A stretch of DNA of 64,000 nucleotides from Warburgia ugandensis (GCA_035236585.1 CP141139.1:22832990-22896989); one strand, 5' to 3'. Positions 22,320-35,187 are shown, counted from the first letter of the stretch. Made by a program: numbers and translations. Notes: generated from the letters alone by a model not told the origin.

Positions 22320-25300
22320 ATGGACAAATATGCTTGGATTACTATGGAAAGATCATCAAGAGAATATGATGGAATAGAAAAGTTCATAAAGTTTCACTTG
22401 TAGTAGGTGGTGATTGTAATCACATGTGATGTTCATGCTTGAGATGTGTAAACCTGAAAAAGGTTACTATAGGTAAGTTGAGAAAACATTTGTTCCTCAA
22501 TAGAGTCGATGAAAGATATCACCCATGGATGTGGCATCGAGAGGACTACCGCATGGGCCCTAGGTAAGGGCAGAATGTATCTATGATCATGAAGCCACTA
22601 TAGGAAGTGTTGCAGATAATACAATTGCATCGATGTTTTGATATGCATACATTGACTTCCAATACAATTTTGAACAAATTTTAGACTACATTGGAGGAAG
22701 CTGATGAGCCATTGTTCATTGTGTGTACATATTATACCAAGTTTTCTAAAGTGGTAGAAATTTATATTGAGATTTGATTTTCCAAATCAAGATTTTTTAG
22801 AATTGTTGAAAGTGATCGATAAAATGATGCCAAAGGATATGAAATGATCTAAGTCGACATGAGAGCAAATGAAACCATGGCTACACTAGAATTGAAGTAT
22901 GAGAAGATACATGCCTATCCTAAATATTCTTTCCTATACACGAAGGAGCATAAAGACAAAACTACATGCTGAACTTAAGGACATTTAAGATGGAAGCTGG
23001 AGGAGAATTCAAATAATTGGCAACTTAAAGATGTTCTTGCAAAGCTCCAATGGTATTTCCCCTATTCTAAGGTTCAAAAGAATGTTTTACATTACAAAAG
23101 CATTGAAAAAACTTGAATGGCATGCCGAGGAGATAGTAAGTAATAACCATGTATGCCATCTAGTAGATAGCCCAATGTGGAAGCTCATAGACTTTATGTG
23201 GCCTCATTTTGGAGAAGAATTCAGAAATCTATGACGTGCATGATCTATAGAGAAGATTAATTCTCATGGTTCTATGAGTAACATGTATAGTTATTGGCCT
23301 ATTATAATAGTTTGTTACAACCTTTCATCATTATTGTGCATGAAGAGGAAGTAAATGATGTTGACTATGTTAATATTGGGTCCCGAGCAACTTGGTATTG
23401 GCATTGATAAGTACTTGTATTCATTGATTGAATATTTTATGGCATTCTAAGAGGTAGGGGTTGAAGCTTATGATGCATACAAAATAGAGATATTTACCCT
23501 TAAGGCTATACTACTATGGATGATAAATGACTTTCGTATGTATGGTAATTTGGTGGGATGCATAGTGAAGGGGTATAATGCCTATCCTATTTGTAATGAC
23601 CAAATATGTGCCATATGACTTCAACATAGTAGGAAGATGTCATTCTTAGGCCATAAAAGATGGTTGCATAGAAACCTTCCATACCATTTTAGAAGGAGAA
23701 ATTTAATAGTAGTGTGGAGACTAGGATACCTCCAAAGAGGTTCACTAGATGGCAAGTATTGGAACAGGTTGAGAACCTTAATGTCTTGTGGGGGAATAAT
23801 AAAGCAACTAAGCATACATATTACAACAACTCTAAAATTTGTTAGAAGAAGAAGTCAATATTCTTTGAACTTGTATATTGGAAATCCCTGTGCATGAGGC
23901 ATGTGCTCAATGTCATGCACATTGAGAAGAATGTCTGTGAAGGTATGTCTAGTACATGGCTTTACATGCCAAGAAAAACAAAAGATAGACTTGCAATTAG
24001 AGTGGATCTTATGACAATGGGTTTGAAGAGAAGGTTGCATCCACATGATAGGCGTAGTTGAGGAACGTACTTACCTAAATCAAATTATATGCGTGGTAGA
24101 GAGGAGAGAAGAATAGTGTGTAAAACCCTGATGAGATCAAAGTCTCAAATAGTACACTTTAAGCTTTATAAACATTATGGAAGTGTTGAAATTGTTAGGG
24201 ATGAAGTCGCACAATTGCCAAGCATTGACGTAGCAACTCCTGCTTGTAATAATATGCTTAGTGCTTTCAAATAGAGGGTTTATTACTAAATTCTACTACT
24301 TCTTTAATGCTCTCTTCAAGGCGGTAGTGGATACTTCAAAATTATAAGAAATCCAAGAGCATTTAGTGATAACCTTATGTGAGCTTGAGACAATCTTGCC
24401 ACCATCCTTCTTCAATAACATGGTACACTTAACATTGCACCTCATGGATGAGGTTAGCCTTTGTGCACCAGTTTATTTGGAATGGATGTACCCATTTGAG
24501 AGGTAGATGAAAGTGTTAAAAGTGTGTGTATGAAATCATAATCAGCCAAAGGGATGTATTGCTGAATGTTACATTGCATAAGAAGCAATGTAGTTTTGCA
24601 CCAAGTATTTATTATGAAGGCATGCTGCTGGAATCCTGAGAATGAAATGATCATGTGGATTAAATGAACCAATAGTCATTGAACCTCTCTCCTGTGGTGG
24701 TGTATCAACCGTTTATTGTAAGGGATGGGACCAAGCACACCTTTATGTCACCATTAGTATTAATGAAGTTCAACCTTACATTAAGTAATTAATGCTTTGT
24801 CTTTGAGGTTTCTTTCATATATTCCTATATATTTGAAGGGTAATGTATTGCATGCATGTTACATACAATTTTCACCTCTTCATTGTAATGAGCACATGGA
24901 CAGGAAAAGAGAGGTATCCAAGAGAGGTAAAGAAATAAAAGTGGTTGCATTGTCATTCCTTCACTACTTGGCAGTGTCAAAAGGTAATTATAATGAATTA
25001 ATGCTTCGTTCACTTGTTGTTATTGAATTGCATATGCACATATACATTAATCATCTCACTTCAGTAATATTATACACATGTTTTAGATTAGCGTAATGTT
25101 AAGATCATAGTATTTTTAAATCCTTGAGTGATGTGACCTTGACCAAAAGTAATAAGGTGTGCTAGATATGCTACCAATGGTAATTGCTTTCACACGAAAG
25201 ACCATGATAACTAAAGAGCATAGCTAATAGAAGTGTTATCTTAGTTGTAATTACTTTCTTTTCAAGTTCAAAGGTCAACAACCCAATTGTAGCAAATGAT

Positions 25301-25520
25301 ACTTATTACGAAGTTATACGTGAGGTATTGGTCTGGATTGTACTCATAGAACCATGGTTGTGTTGAAGTGCAATTGGGTGGAACATAACATAAATAGCAT
25401 CAAAACTAATGCCCTCATATTGAAATTGGTTGACCTCAATATGATTGGCTATCAAAATGATTAGTTTATTTTGTCATCCTAAGTGAAATATGTATTTAAT
25501 GTACAAGAGGTGTTAGTAGT
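22320..25520 (+). pseudogene. CACTA transposase (TNPD-like) pseudogene
   Basis: Starts at ATG 22320 with MDKYAWITMERSSREYDGIE, like the MDKSWM...RxSKEYxxGV start of plant TNPD proteins. Then, across several frames, come: SPILRFKRMFYITKALKKL...EWHAEE (23054-23130); HLVDSPMWKLIDFMWPHF; EVGVEAYDAYKIEIFTLKAI then LLWMINDFRMYGNL (about 23460-23560); KMSFLGHKRWLHRNLPYHFR (23635-23700); LCMRHVLNVMHIEKNVCEGM (about 23890-23945); and KTKDRLAIRVDLMTMGLKRR. Near 25340-25500 a C-terminal block reads VVLKCNWVEHNINSI...LVDLNMIGYQNDQFILSSQ. These match TNPD in order. Frameshifts and stops make it non-functional. Confidence 0.85.
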
Positions 25521-26099
25521 TTATCATGGGATAAATAATGCTAAACCCTTTTTTTGCACTAATTCCTACTCTTGGGGTGAAAAGAAGATAAGGAAAGGAG
25601 AAGCGTTCTCTTGATTTCCCAACCTCTGGTATAATACGAGATGGTCCACTATTTTATTAGCTTTCCTAAAGGACTTTCACTATGAAGACATCCTGGATGA
25701 CATTACAGTTGATTATGCTTGTATCCAACATTGCCATCACTTAATCTAAGTAGGAAGAATGACATGGATTGTTTATATGATTCTAGAATGGAGGGGTGCT
25801 TGGGTTGGATTAGATCAAATATGATGGGACAAATTAAAATGCATGTAATATTTGATATTTATAATTGATGGAGTTATATAATTCATTAGGTTATACATGC
25901 GAATTACTTGATTTGTCTTCATGTCTTAGAAGATATTATTTGATGGGCACAAAAATTAGTGATGGCAATGGGCTCCCTCTACCCTTCACAAATTAATAAA
26001 ATTTACAAGATCTCAAGAATAGATGTAAACTTTTAGAAATTTTACTGGGTTATATAGAGAATATAGGATGGGTTCTAACAAATCCTCTCATATTTTAGT

Positions 26100-26182
26100 A
26101 CATATACAAAACCATCTTATATATAGGAAAAGAATATAAGATCATTTATTGGAGACCTTCTTATGTTATTCAAATAAATAAG

Positions 26183-26274
<92 letters not shown>

Positions 26275-26629
26275 CATTAAGAGAATATGGGTTGATTTGT
26301 AACAAACCATCTTATATTTTTATGCATATAAGAAGGTTATCCTTAAATCGTCCTATATGTAGGAACACATATAAGATGGTTAGTTACTAGCCATCATATA
26401 TTCTCCTAATGAAATTTCAAATGGGGTTACCCCTATTTTCTCCCTTTGTCCCTCTATCCCTCTTATGTTTTACACATATAAAATGGTTGTCCTTAAACAG
26501 TCCTATATAGAGGAACAAATATAGGACGGTTAGTAGTTAACTATCGTACATTTGTTAAATTATATAATACAATTTTGGATAAATTGTCTTGCATTTTTAC
26601 TTATATATAAGATGGTTTGTGGAAAAACC
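26100..26629 (+). repeat. CACTA right subterminal repeat region
   Basis: AACCATCTTATA and its inverse TATAAGATGGTT recur (about 26110, 26304, 26371, 26606), with the variant 'ataggacggttag' near 26522. A long GA microsatellite is embedded. Confidence 0.65.
26185..26271 (+). repeat. (AG)n microsatellite, about 87 bp
   Basis: Perfect AG repeats within the right subterminal region of the CACTA element. Confidence 0.95.
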
Positions 26630-26818
26630 TATAATAACCCCAATTTTTGTAAATTGATAGGGAAAATCAATAATGTTTGAGTTTTCAAAAATTCTGGGCT
26701 GGAATATTAGGTTATTGGAAATTCTAATTTTATAGAGATTAAAACATTACTTAAAACATATAAATTATGAATGTACTTGAAAAACCGATCTTAATGACAC
26801 AAAGTACTTTCAATTCCA
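26630..26818 (+). mobile_element. Giant LTR 5' fragment
   Basis: TATAATAACCCCAATTTTTG at 26630 matches the TGTAATAACCCCAATTTTTG start at 35995 with the terminal TG changed to TA. It follows that copy through 'ttctgggctggaatatta', 'atagagattaaaaca' and 'aattatgaatgtact'. It ends abruptly at about 26818 in an Athila LTR. Confidence 0.75.
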
Positions 26819-27439
26819 ATCATGGCCTTCCATTTAGCTTAGCTTAATGGCATTGATGGAAAACTTTAAGAGATCCATTGGCTAGGCTTTATGGCATGCT
26901 TAGATGGATCTCTTGCTTAACTTCATGGCTCAATCCCTTGGCTTGAGTGGCTTGAATTCCTCAGCTCGTTACCTTCTCTCATGGCTTATATGGCTAAGCG
27001 GCTTGAATGGCTACCATGCAAGGGTGGTGGAATTGCATGGTTTGCTTCATGGGTCAACACCTTTATCTCCTTTAATTGCATCCATTGCTTGATCTAAATA
27101 TAATATTGACCTTTGGTCTCATGTTAGATTGATTATTCTTAGGCTTGACTTAATCATTTGATCTTGATCTTCAATATTCATCTTAATCAATCTAGACCAT
27201 TGGATCACTATCTCACTTCCTACAAATAGTAAAAAACTCAAATCAAATCCTAAAAAATATAATTAATCATATGTTTACATTGGATTAGATTTTGGACCTA
27301 CAAAATATCAAACTTTTCTTCATTAGGTCAAAATTGCATGTGTTATGAAATTTAGTGTGAAAATCCTAATTTACCCCTATAAGTTGTAACACATGGGTAA
27401 TTAATTAGGTGGCTTTTACATAAAATTAGACTCTTATGA
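26819..27439 (-). repeat. Athila 3' LTR (truncated)
   Basis: Its first 410 bases (minus strand from 27439) align with 35187 downward: 'aagtctaatttt', 'tgtgttacaact(t/t)', 'gatccaa(t/c)gg', 'gatcaagcaatggatgcaatt', 'atgaagcaaaccatgcaatt'. The terminal TG reads TC here. The rest of the LTR is lost. Confidence 0.75.
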
Positions 27440-27440
27440 A

Positions 27441-27450
27441 ACCCCCCCAA
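27441..27450 (-). other. Polypurine tract
   Basis: TTGGGGGGGT on the minus strand immediately precedes the 3' LTR start, as expected for plus-strand priming. Confidence 0.65.
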
Positions 27451-28948
27451 TAGCATTTTGCTAGTTGTGAGTAAAAGATGTAAAAATCATTTTATAAATA
27501 ATAGTATAAATTTTCACTTTCATAGACACTCACGATTGCATTTAGCACATGCAAGAAGCCCTTAAACCCCTAAGTTATCAATGGTGGACAAGTTAGACCT
27601 CATGAAGATTTGCATTGAATGTACCCACAAAATTTCCTAAGGTTGAGTTCCCTATTTTATCTCAAATAATCCTCATTTATTAGCACTTTATTAATTTTTC
27701 ACAACTTAATGAGAGGATTGACAGTTTTACAAATCATACACATATGAAAGACATTTTATTCTAATTATTTCTCAGAGTGAATGTGTGTACAGCCATATAA
27801 GTCTTGACTTCTAACTAGATATGTTTTAATTCTATTGGAAATATGTTTTGACCACAAATCCTCTCAGGTATACTCTAAGAAATGAATCTCTAAGATATGG
27901 GTTGAACATATTTCTCTATTATGTGATTGAATCCAATAAAGCTAATTCCTCACATAAATTTTGAAGTACTAATGAGACAAAGAAAAGTTGAGTGGATGTT
28001 ATTACCAAGAATAGTAAGGATCCTTTACCTTAATTCCTTCTTTTTATATCCTCTTTCAGGCTATGTTTTAGCTAAGATCCACTGGTCTTTAAGTGGGACA
28101 AAATGTAAGCTTGGGACAGGTTTAGAAAAGAAGGGTGTAAAGATTTCAAAGATTCAAAATTGAGTAGAAGTTTTCTTTATGATTTTTTGACCATTCTTCT
28201 TTGACTGAAGTGAATATCTTTCACACATTTGTCTTTTTCTTTCAATTTGTCTCCTTTATTTTTTTATATTTATTTCTTTTTCTTTTAAATTCATTGATAA
28301 AAAAAACTTGTAATTTTTCTCACTTCTTTGACTTTTTGTCCTTTATCTACTAACTCTACATTTTGAAAATAGATAATGGTTATTTTTATTGCATTTCTAG
28401 GTTAAGGAAGAAAAGGCTTAATAATGGCTCAAGAGGCAAATTAGTGGTATAATATACTGGGTAGATTTTATGTCTCTGGGATGAACAAGAATGGCCTATA
28501 ACATTCCTTAAGTTTCCTAGAGCCTATCAGATTCAATAATTTTTCTAGAAAGAATGTTATTACTCTTATTTATTCTTGATAGTTAACCAAAACAAGGATA
28601 TAGGGTCACACTAAATTATTCACCTTGAAGGAACTGTGTATTTACTTATAACTCTCTTAAAAGAAGATAATCTCTAAAGCTCATTGGGTTATAAGTCCCC
28701 TCTAATTTTTCTCAAGGTCTTTAAGGCATACCACTCTATTAGTCTTGACTATGTGCTGTGTGTAAATATTTTTTGACAATTAACTTTCATAAAATGCTTC
28801 AACAAATGAATAATATGCAAAACTACTATATTCACTTCCATTAAGATGTGAAAATAGTACATTTACTAAGTTTGGAAATCTAGCTCTCATTATAGCAAGG
28901 GAACTCTTACCTTGAAAACTCTTTTTTTTTTAACAAGCTAAAAAAAAT
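27451..28948 (-). other. 3' internal region of Athila, no gene recognised
   Basis: AT-rich with T-runs on the plus strand (28255-28330, 28922-28932). No RT, integrase or env-like motif seen. Position between protease and PPT identifies it as the remains of the 3' half of the element. Confidence 0.45.
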
Positions 28949-29700
28949 TCAAAATCCCAATGTACTTCTACAATCCCAATTTGAATTATACATTGTCCCT
29001 AATGTTTTGAAATATAGGACTTCTATATGATAAATGAGTGATGTAGAATAATGAGACATTAAAACCCTGAGTTGCCTCCTAGTAAGCACTGAGTTAAACA
29101 TCTTCAGCCAGACATAAAAATTGAAATTAGAAAGTGCAAGACAGGCCTCCAATGGATTGAAGGTAGATAATGGTGTTAGAACTTCTAAAGTTAAATCTTC
29201 AATTAGGTTGTAAGAGTCATTAAGATCTAATTGTTGATGGTTAGTGTTGAAAACATTGAGCTCAACTTTCATATAGCCTAAGGATAATTGTAAAACACCA
29301 TTTCTATAGTTTATGATTGCATTGGATGTGCCCATGAATGGGCATCCAAGAATTACTAGGATCTGATTATTGAGGTTTGATACAGGCTAGGTATGTAGGA
29401 AAATGAAATTAACAGTAAAATAAAACTTGTCCACCTATATAAATACATCCTCAACCATATCTTCAGAAATCTTAATTCATCTATTGGCTAACTGCAATGT
29501 GGCATTGGTTGGCTTATGAGCACCAAGCCTGAGTTGCACATAAACAAAGTATGGTTACAAATTAACACTAGCCCTGAACCAAGTAATGCCCTATCTATGA
29601 CATGCTTTCCAATTACATACGAAATGGTCAAAGACCCTGGGTCTCTAAAGTTTGGTGGGATCTTGTGTTGAATTAAAGAGCTCACCTGCTTGATGAGGAA
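28949..29700 (-). pseudogene. Athila protease remnant, catalytic Asp lost
   Basis: The minus strand reads VIDRALLGSGLVLI where family members have DRALLDLGASVNLL. The catalytic D is replaced by G, and the frame is disturbed afterwards. Further on comes MGTSNAIINYRNGVLQLSLG followed by YMKVELNVFN, the C-terminal retropepsin block ('ATSNALINCRNG...LTFGNMTVELNIF'). The gene then runs about 85 codons into linker-like sequence and ends near 28949 without reaching RT. Confidence 0.75.
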
Positions 29701-31418
29701 GGCTTTATTTTACACATTAATCTTTCGCTTTGTAGTGCAGAACTCTTTAAGAAACTTGGCATAAGCGGGAACATCCTTTATAGCACTGAGTAATGGAATA
29801 TTTATTTGCACATGTTTAAATACTTCCATTATCTCATTGAAATTTATTCCTTTCTTAGCGTCATTGAGTAATTGAGAGAATGGGCCCTTGGGCACATAAG
29901 GTGCCTCCACTATAGGCTCAGATGGAGTAGGAAGTTTCTGTTTAATCTTTTTCTCTTGTGCTTTAATATTTTCTTTCTCCTCTTCCTTTTCCTCAGTTTG
30001 CCCTACTTTATTATCAACCTAATAGCCACTCCTAAGAGTTGTGATAGACATGGCTCGCTCATGGACTCTTTGTGAACTAGACCTTATTTCTAATTAGCCC
30101 TTAGGGTTAGGGATGGGTTGACTATTTCCTTTTTCCCTTTCACTTAAAGATGCATGCAACTAACCCATTTCCCTCTCTAACCTAGTCATATTTTGTCAAC
30201 TCTCATTCTAGGTTTGATGCAGCGTTTTAGCATTTTCATGATATATTGCATATTATCCTCCATTGATGCTTTATGTGTTTATTGAGGCCAATGATAACCT
30301 AGTGGTTATTGTGATGTAGAAATCTTAGGAAAGTTTTGAATAGGGAGGTTCTCAGATGTACCTCGTTAGTAAGTATTCTTAGATCATGACAAATTGGGAT
30401 GCCTAGCCCATCCTAGATTATAGGTCTCATAATATGGGTTGTTATTGCTAGGATTATAATATGCATCAAGAGTATTCGCTTGTTCTAAAAGGTATTCAGG
30501 GTACACTTTATTTAATGGACAAGTTGTAGTCAGATGGGCTGGACTAGAACAAGTAGCACATACCTCTTGTGGAGGTTTATCAGATAAAGTATTAGCCATG
30601 AAAGTTTCAAACATAGTTTCAAGTTTTTCCATTCTTCCACCTAAAGGCTTTACTTTGTGTAAATTTTCAATTACAGAGTCAAGCTTATATGATAGATCTG
30701 TATGTACTCCTATCTCATATAGACCCCCTTTCTTTGGAGGCTGGTTGTTGCTCTCTCTTATATTTGAATAACCCCATTGCTGGGAATTATCTGCCAATAT
30801 CTGAAAGAAGTCCTAGGCCTCTTTCTCATCTTTTAACACAAGGGCCCCTTCAATAATTAAATCTACTATTTGTTTATTCTGAGGTAATAATGCTTCATAG
30901 AAGTATTGAATCTGCTGCCATTTCTCAAATCCATGATGAGGGCATTTTTGTAGTAGTTCATTCCACTGTTCTCAACATTTGCACAATTGTTCATCATCCC
31001 TTTGTTGGAAATTGATAATTTTATGACAAAGGTCATTTGTTTTGTGAATAGGGAAGAATTTGTTGAAAAACTTCCTAGACAATTAGACCCATGTATTAAT
31101 GGAATGTACCTCTAAGGAATTAAGCCATGATTTGCCTTTGTCCTTAAGTAAGAATAGGAATATCCTAAGCCTAATAGCATCATCCACAAAATTTTGAAAC
31201 TTAAATGTGACACAAATATTAAGGAATTCCTTGATATGTAGATAGGGGTCTTCTTGATCTTGACCATAAAAAGTGGGGAGTAATTGAATAATCTAAGCTT
31301 TAACTTGAAGTCATCTACATTTTTTGGGTAGAGCTATGCAAGATGGGGTGTTGACGTCGAGTGGCGCATAAAAATCTCTAATAGATTTGCGCTCAACTTC
31401 TGCTAGTGGTTCATTCAT
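29701..31418 (-). pseudogene. Athila gag pseudogene
   Basis: From ATG 31418 the product starts MNEPLAEVERKSIRDFYAPL, the typical Athila N-terminus. It continues through the capsid-like core: DPYLHIKEFLNICVTFKFQN, DDAIRLRIFLFLLKDKGKSW, LNSLEVHSINTW and CPHHGFEKWQQIQYFYEALL. Then come ADNSQQWGYSN and a CX2CX4HX4C knuckle, CATCSSPAHLTTTC (30519-30560). The C-terminal block GPFSQLLNDAKKGINFNEIM...VQINIPLLSAI (29710-29910) precedes the protease. At least five in-frame stops or shifts interrupt it. It is the most complete Athila gag here. Confidence 0.85.
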
Positions 31419-32621
31419 GCAACAAATACTTGGCCTCTTTCCCTTAGTCTAAGGTTGCATTCAATATCTAGGTCGAAAGATGTTAACTCTAAGTTCTCAG
31501 ATTGACATCCTTACATAAACTATCCTAATTCCTAAATATCCTAACTATATCTAACTTTAACTCTACGTGATGCACAATCAAATCTAAGTATCCACTAAAT
31601 ATGTAGTGTCTTGATTATCTTTTCTTAGTACATAGGTGGTGGCCTTTTAGACCTAGATCTAGGTAGCTCCTCTTTTTATCTAGATTTGAGTGTTGTTTAT
31701 TAGTTGGGTCCCACTCGAAAGTGGTTAATACAATCCTTGTGACAATAGGCATTTAGACCTCAATTGACTTCAATAGAAGGCATGTGAAAATCACTTGGAT
31801 TTTAAGACACACACTATAACCACAATGGTTAGATGCCACTGGAGTGATAATAGATTGTGTCCTTCTAAAGGGTCTTATGAGCTCGATACCCTAGGTATCT
31901 TTCTACTTGTTTTTAAAATTAAAGTTCAAGGCAAGGATGTTGATTAATTCCTATGTAGGTCAAGGAACTAATGATAAAATCTAGTCCTTATCTTATAAGG
32001 GTTCTTGTGGGGCCCTTACTAGCATTAATTTCACTCCACCATAAATTAATTAAATATATAATGTAAAAAAAAAAAAAAATCAAACTAATGCAACCTATAT
32101 GTTATCCAACCAAAGTTAGATAGGTGCTTTATAATTCAACAACCCTAAATAAATATGCCACAGTTAAAGTGAATGATCCTAATATATATGAATTATATTA
32201 CCATCCAAATGCAAAATTATACTAAATGCCACTAATTAGAAAAATAAAAGAAAGTGAGTGATACTTATAGTGGGGTTTTTGATGAAGATCAAGTGTGGCC
32301 CACCATACCCCACAATTGTCCTCTATTATTACAACCAATTTAAAATTGAATAATAAGGTGCAAAATACAATAAGCCTCACTATAAGTTTCACTCAAATCC
32401 TAATCTAGGAAAGCAATTGAAACCTAATCTATGTTGATGAAGTTGTGGCCCATAGGATCGTCATTGCTCCTTTATTGATTTTCCTCACATAAAAATCAAA
32501 GAAATTGGCCAATATGAGGAAAATAGCAAAAAAAGAATGTAAAACCCTAAACTAGTGCACCCTAAACTTAGACTATAGGAAAATAATATAAATATGGTCC
32601 ACTTACACATAGTGTCGCGAC
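31419..32621 (-). other. Athila untranslated leader
   Basis: 1.2 kb between PBS and gag ATG, collinear with 4249-5450 on the other strand. Contains A/T homopolymer (32069-32081). No coding signal. Confidence 0.65.
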
Positions 32622-32639
32622 TCCCTGGCAACGATGCCA
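32622..32639 (-). other. Primer binding site (tRNA-Asp type)
   Basis: TGGCATCGTTGCCAGGGA on the minus strand differs from the canonical Athila PBS TGGCGCCGTTGCCGGGGA at three positions (GC to AT, G to A), and directly follows the 5' LTR. Confidence 0.75.
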
Positions 32640-32642
32640 AAA

Positions 32643-35187
32643 ACTTGTTATGATTTGTAAAGTTAAACTTGCAAGCTGGTGGTAATATAGCACGTTAGTG
32701 AGGTCAATGCCATAAGGAGTTGAACAAATGTGATGCTAGTGGCCCCTACTTTAAACTATCTAACTTAGACAAAATTTAAGAGATTTTAAACCTAAACTAA
32801 GAATTCAAATTAGTGCATGAAAATGAAAATTATGCAAAATTAGAAACATGCCAAAATTAAAACTTTCTAAAAGTAACACTTTCCTAAATTAAAAACATTC
32901 TAAATTTATGAATTTCCTAACTAAGGACTTTCCTTAAGTGAAACTTTCCAAAAATGCAATTCTTAACAACTTTCCTAAAGATGAAATTAAACAACTAACC
33001 TAAGGAAACATGAACTAAGCAACTATTTTTCTAATCATGCAAATTCTAAAGAAAGCAATTCAATTCGTGGGAATGGAAGCTTTAAAAACTAATATCAAAT
33101 CAATGGCATACTATCAACCTAATAAAGATCAACAATCAACCACTAATTAAACTACTTGTCCTAACATGAATGAGAGCAACTAACTTTGATTTCAATCATA
33201 CAAATCAATCAAAACCATGTACATCACTTATGGGCAGCATGCATGGTTTCAAAGTGACTTTGAGAATGAACTTCACACTTGTTGAAATGATGTATTAGAC
33301 TAAAAGAACATAAATAGCCAATCAAGTTAACAAAGCTATGAAACTTCTACCCTAAAAGCCTTCAAAACCATGCATTCCACCAATTGATTGCATGCATGGT
33401 TTTACTTTCCTTTTAGGTTAGATTGGTTGGAATAACTAAAATAATAATCTGAAATTAACTACTCAACCATGAGATAAACATATAAATTAAACATCATCAT
33501 CCATTAATCTAAGAAATTCCATGAAAGATCAAATTGTATTAATTAAAAAATGTTTACAGGGATGGCACATTGCACTTTTGGAGAGCATGCACCACACTTT
33601 CTCTCAATCTAAATTCAAAACCAAATCTTAATGATGATTTCCCCTCCAACGAACTTGAGATTTAAGGGAAAATATAATGGCATATAAAGGCAAAACTCAA
33701 AGGAAAACTAAGGAAACAATGCTAGTGTTCAAGGAAACTAAAAGAGGACTAAAAGACAATGGAAAGAAAAGGGAAAGATTAGATTCAAGGTGATTCCTTG
33801 GCTGTCACTTCAATGGAAAGTTCAGCCTTCGATATTGGTCTTTGGCAAGGAAAAACAAGGGAATTGCAAAGCATAAACTAGAATGAAAGTAACTAAGATC
33901 AAACAAAGAGAAACAAGGAAAGACTAACCAACTTTTGAAGAGCAAATCAAACACTAAGGACTTGGCATGGAACACACCTTGGAATGTAAACTAACACCCA
34001 CATAGAAGAGAATCCCAAGGAAAAAAAAGATGAACAAGGGAGGGTGGGAAAAAGACATCCTCTCCTTGAGAGGAGGGGGTATCTTTTTCTTGCTTGGGAA
34101 TGAATGCCCAACCCTTGATATTTGATGCCTTTTTATAATTTTCCTCCTATGTTTTCTAGTGTAACCTAAGATGGATGTATGGTGGGGATGAAATGTGGGA
34201 AATTGGATGGCTAAGATGTTAAGGTAGCTAGGGTTTTAAAGAGGAACAAAAGGATAGTATTAAGATGACATCAAGTGAGGAGGTGTTTACCTTTTAGGAG
34301 GAGGCATCCCCCTTAGAAAAAAACATGGAAATCCCTTAAAAATAGGAATCTTGTGTGGGATGATGAGGTAAAGGAGAGAAGAAGATAATGGGAGAAAATA
34401 AAGTGTTGGGAAAGGATAAGAAAGAAAGATGAGGTTGGGAAATTTGATTGGCTAGGTAGTTTCCTAAGATGTTGGGATTGGTTGGGTAGTTTGAATGGGA
34501 ATTTAGGAAGGTGGAGGAGTCTTTGATGCAAGACTCTTGAATGGAAAGTCAATTTCGTGGTGCTATTTGGTGAGAAGGTGGGAAGTCATAGAAGGTGGGA
34601 AAAGCATGGAAAATCATAAAAAAATAGAAGGGTCTCATCCTATAGGTCCACATGCCAACTTATTGTAATGAATTTTTCCTTAATGCTCTTCAAAATATTC
34701 CTTAGATTCTCATGGATAACCCTATTGGTCCACAATCACACATGATATTGTGGGATGATAAGTGTCTAATTATTGCATGGTTTGCTTCATGGGTCCACTT
34801 TGGCCAGCTTTGGCTCTTTTAATTGCATCCATTGCTTGATCTAAAGATAATCTTGACCTTCGGTTTCATGTTGGATTGATGATTCTTAGGCTTGACTCAA
34901 TCATTTGATCATGATCTTCAATATTCATCTCTATCAATCTAAACCGTTGGATCACTATCTCACTTCCTATAAAAATATAAAAAACTCTAGTTAAATTCCA
35001 AAAAATATGATCAATCACATATTTACCTTGCATTAGTTTCTAAACTTACCAAAATCAAACTTTTTCTTCATTAGGTCAAAATTTCATGTGTTACAAATTT
35101 TGGTCTAAAAACTCTAACTTACCCCTTTAAGTTGTAACACATGGATAACTAATTGAGTGGTTTTTATGCAAAATTAGACACTTATCA
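32643..35187 (-). repeat. Athila 5' LTR (about 2.5 kb)
   Basis: Starts TGATAAGTGTCTAATTTTGC at 35187 (minus strand) and ends just before the PBS. A TATA-like AATTATAAAAAGG lies at about 34130-34142 on the minus strand, followed by a CT-rich stretch. A fold-back rearrangement is present inside it at 34729-34778. Confidence 0.7.

Larger units (their letters stand above)
21626..26629 (+). mobile_element. En/Spm (CACTA) DNA transposon, degraded, right end missing
   Basis: The left end reads CACTATTAAGATTTTG at 21626. Both flanks of the coding part carry many copies of ATAAGATGGTT in both orientations, the subterminal repeat pattern of CACTA elements. The middle encodes a TNPD-type transposase remnant. 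The right terminal inverted repeat (expected ...TAGTG) is not present: an LTR fragment starts at 26630. It lies in the leader of the Athila-like element, so it inserted after it. Confidence 0.8.
26819..35187 (-). mobile_element. Athila retrotransposon without RT/integrase
   Basis: On the minus strand the order is: 5' LTR (35187-32643), PBS (32639-32622), leader, gag (31418-29710), protease (to 28949), non-coding 3' region, PPT (27450-27441) and truncated 3' LTR (27439-26819). No RT, RNase H or integrase is recognisable between the protease and the PPT, so pol was deleted. It appears to be inserted in the protease gene of a plus-strand Athila copy whose remainder starts at 35195. Its distal end is lost at the junction with the giant LTR fragment, so no TSD can be tested. 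Confidence 0.75.

Noticed and set aside
26117-26305. 62-codon minus-strand frame
   Set aside because: Mostly SLSLSL from the AG microsatellite.
34757-35187. A 430-bp element with 22-bp terminal inverted repeats (TGATAAG...CTTATCA), such as a MITE
   Set aside because: The inverted similarity continues about 27 bases outside the proposed ends and there is no direct TSD. The interior is ordinary Athila LTR sequence, so a fold-back rearrangement explains it better.
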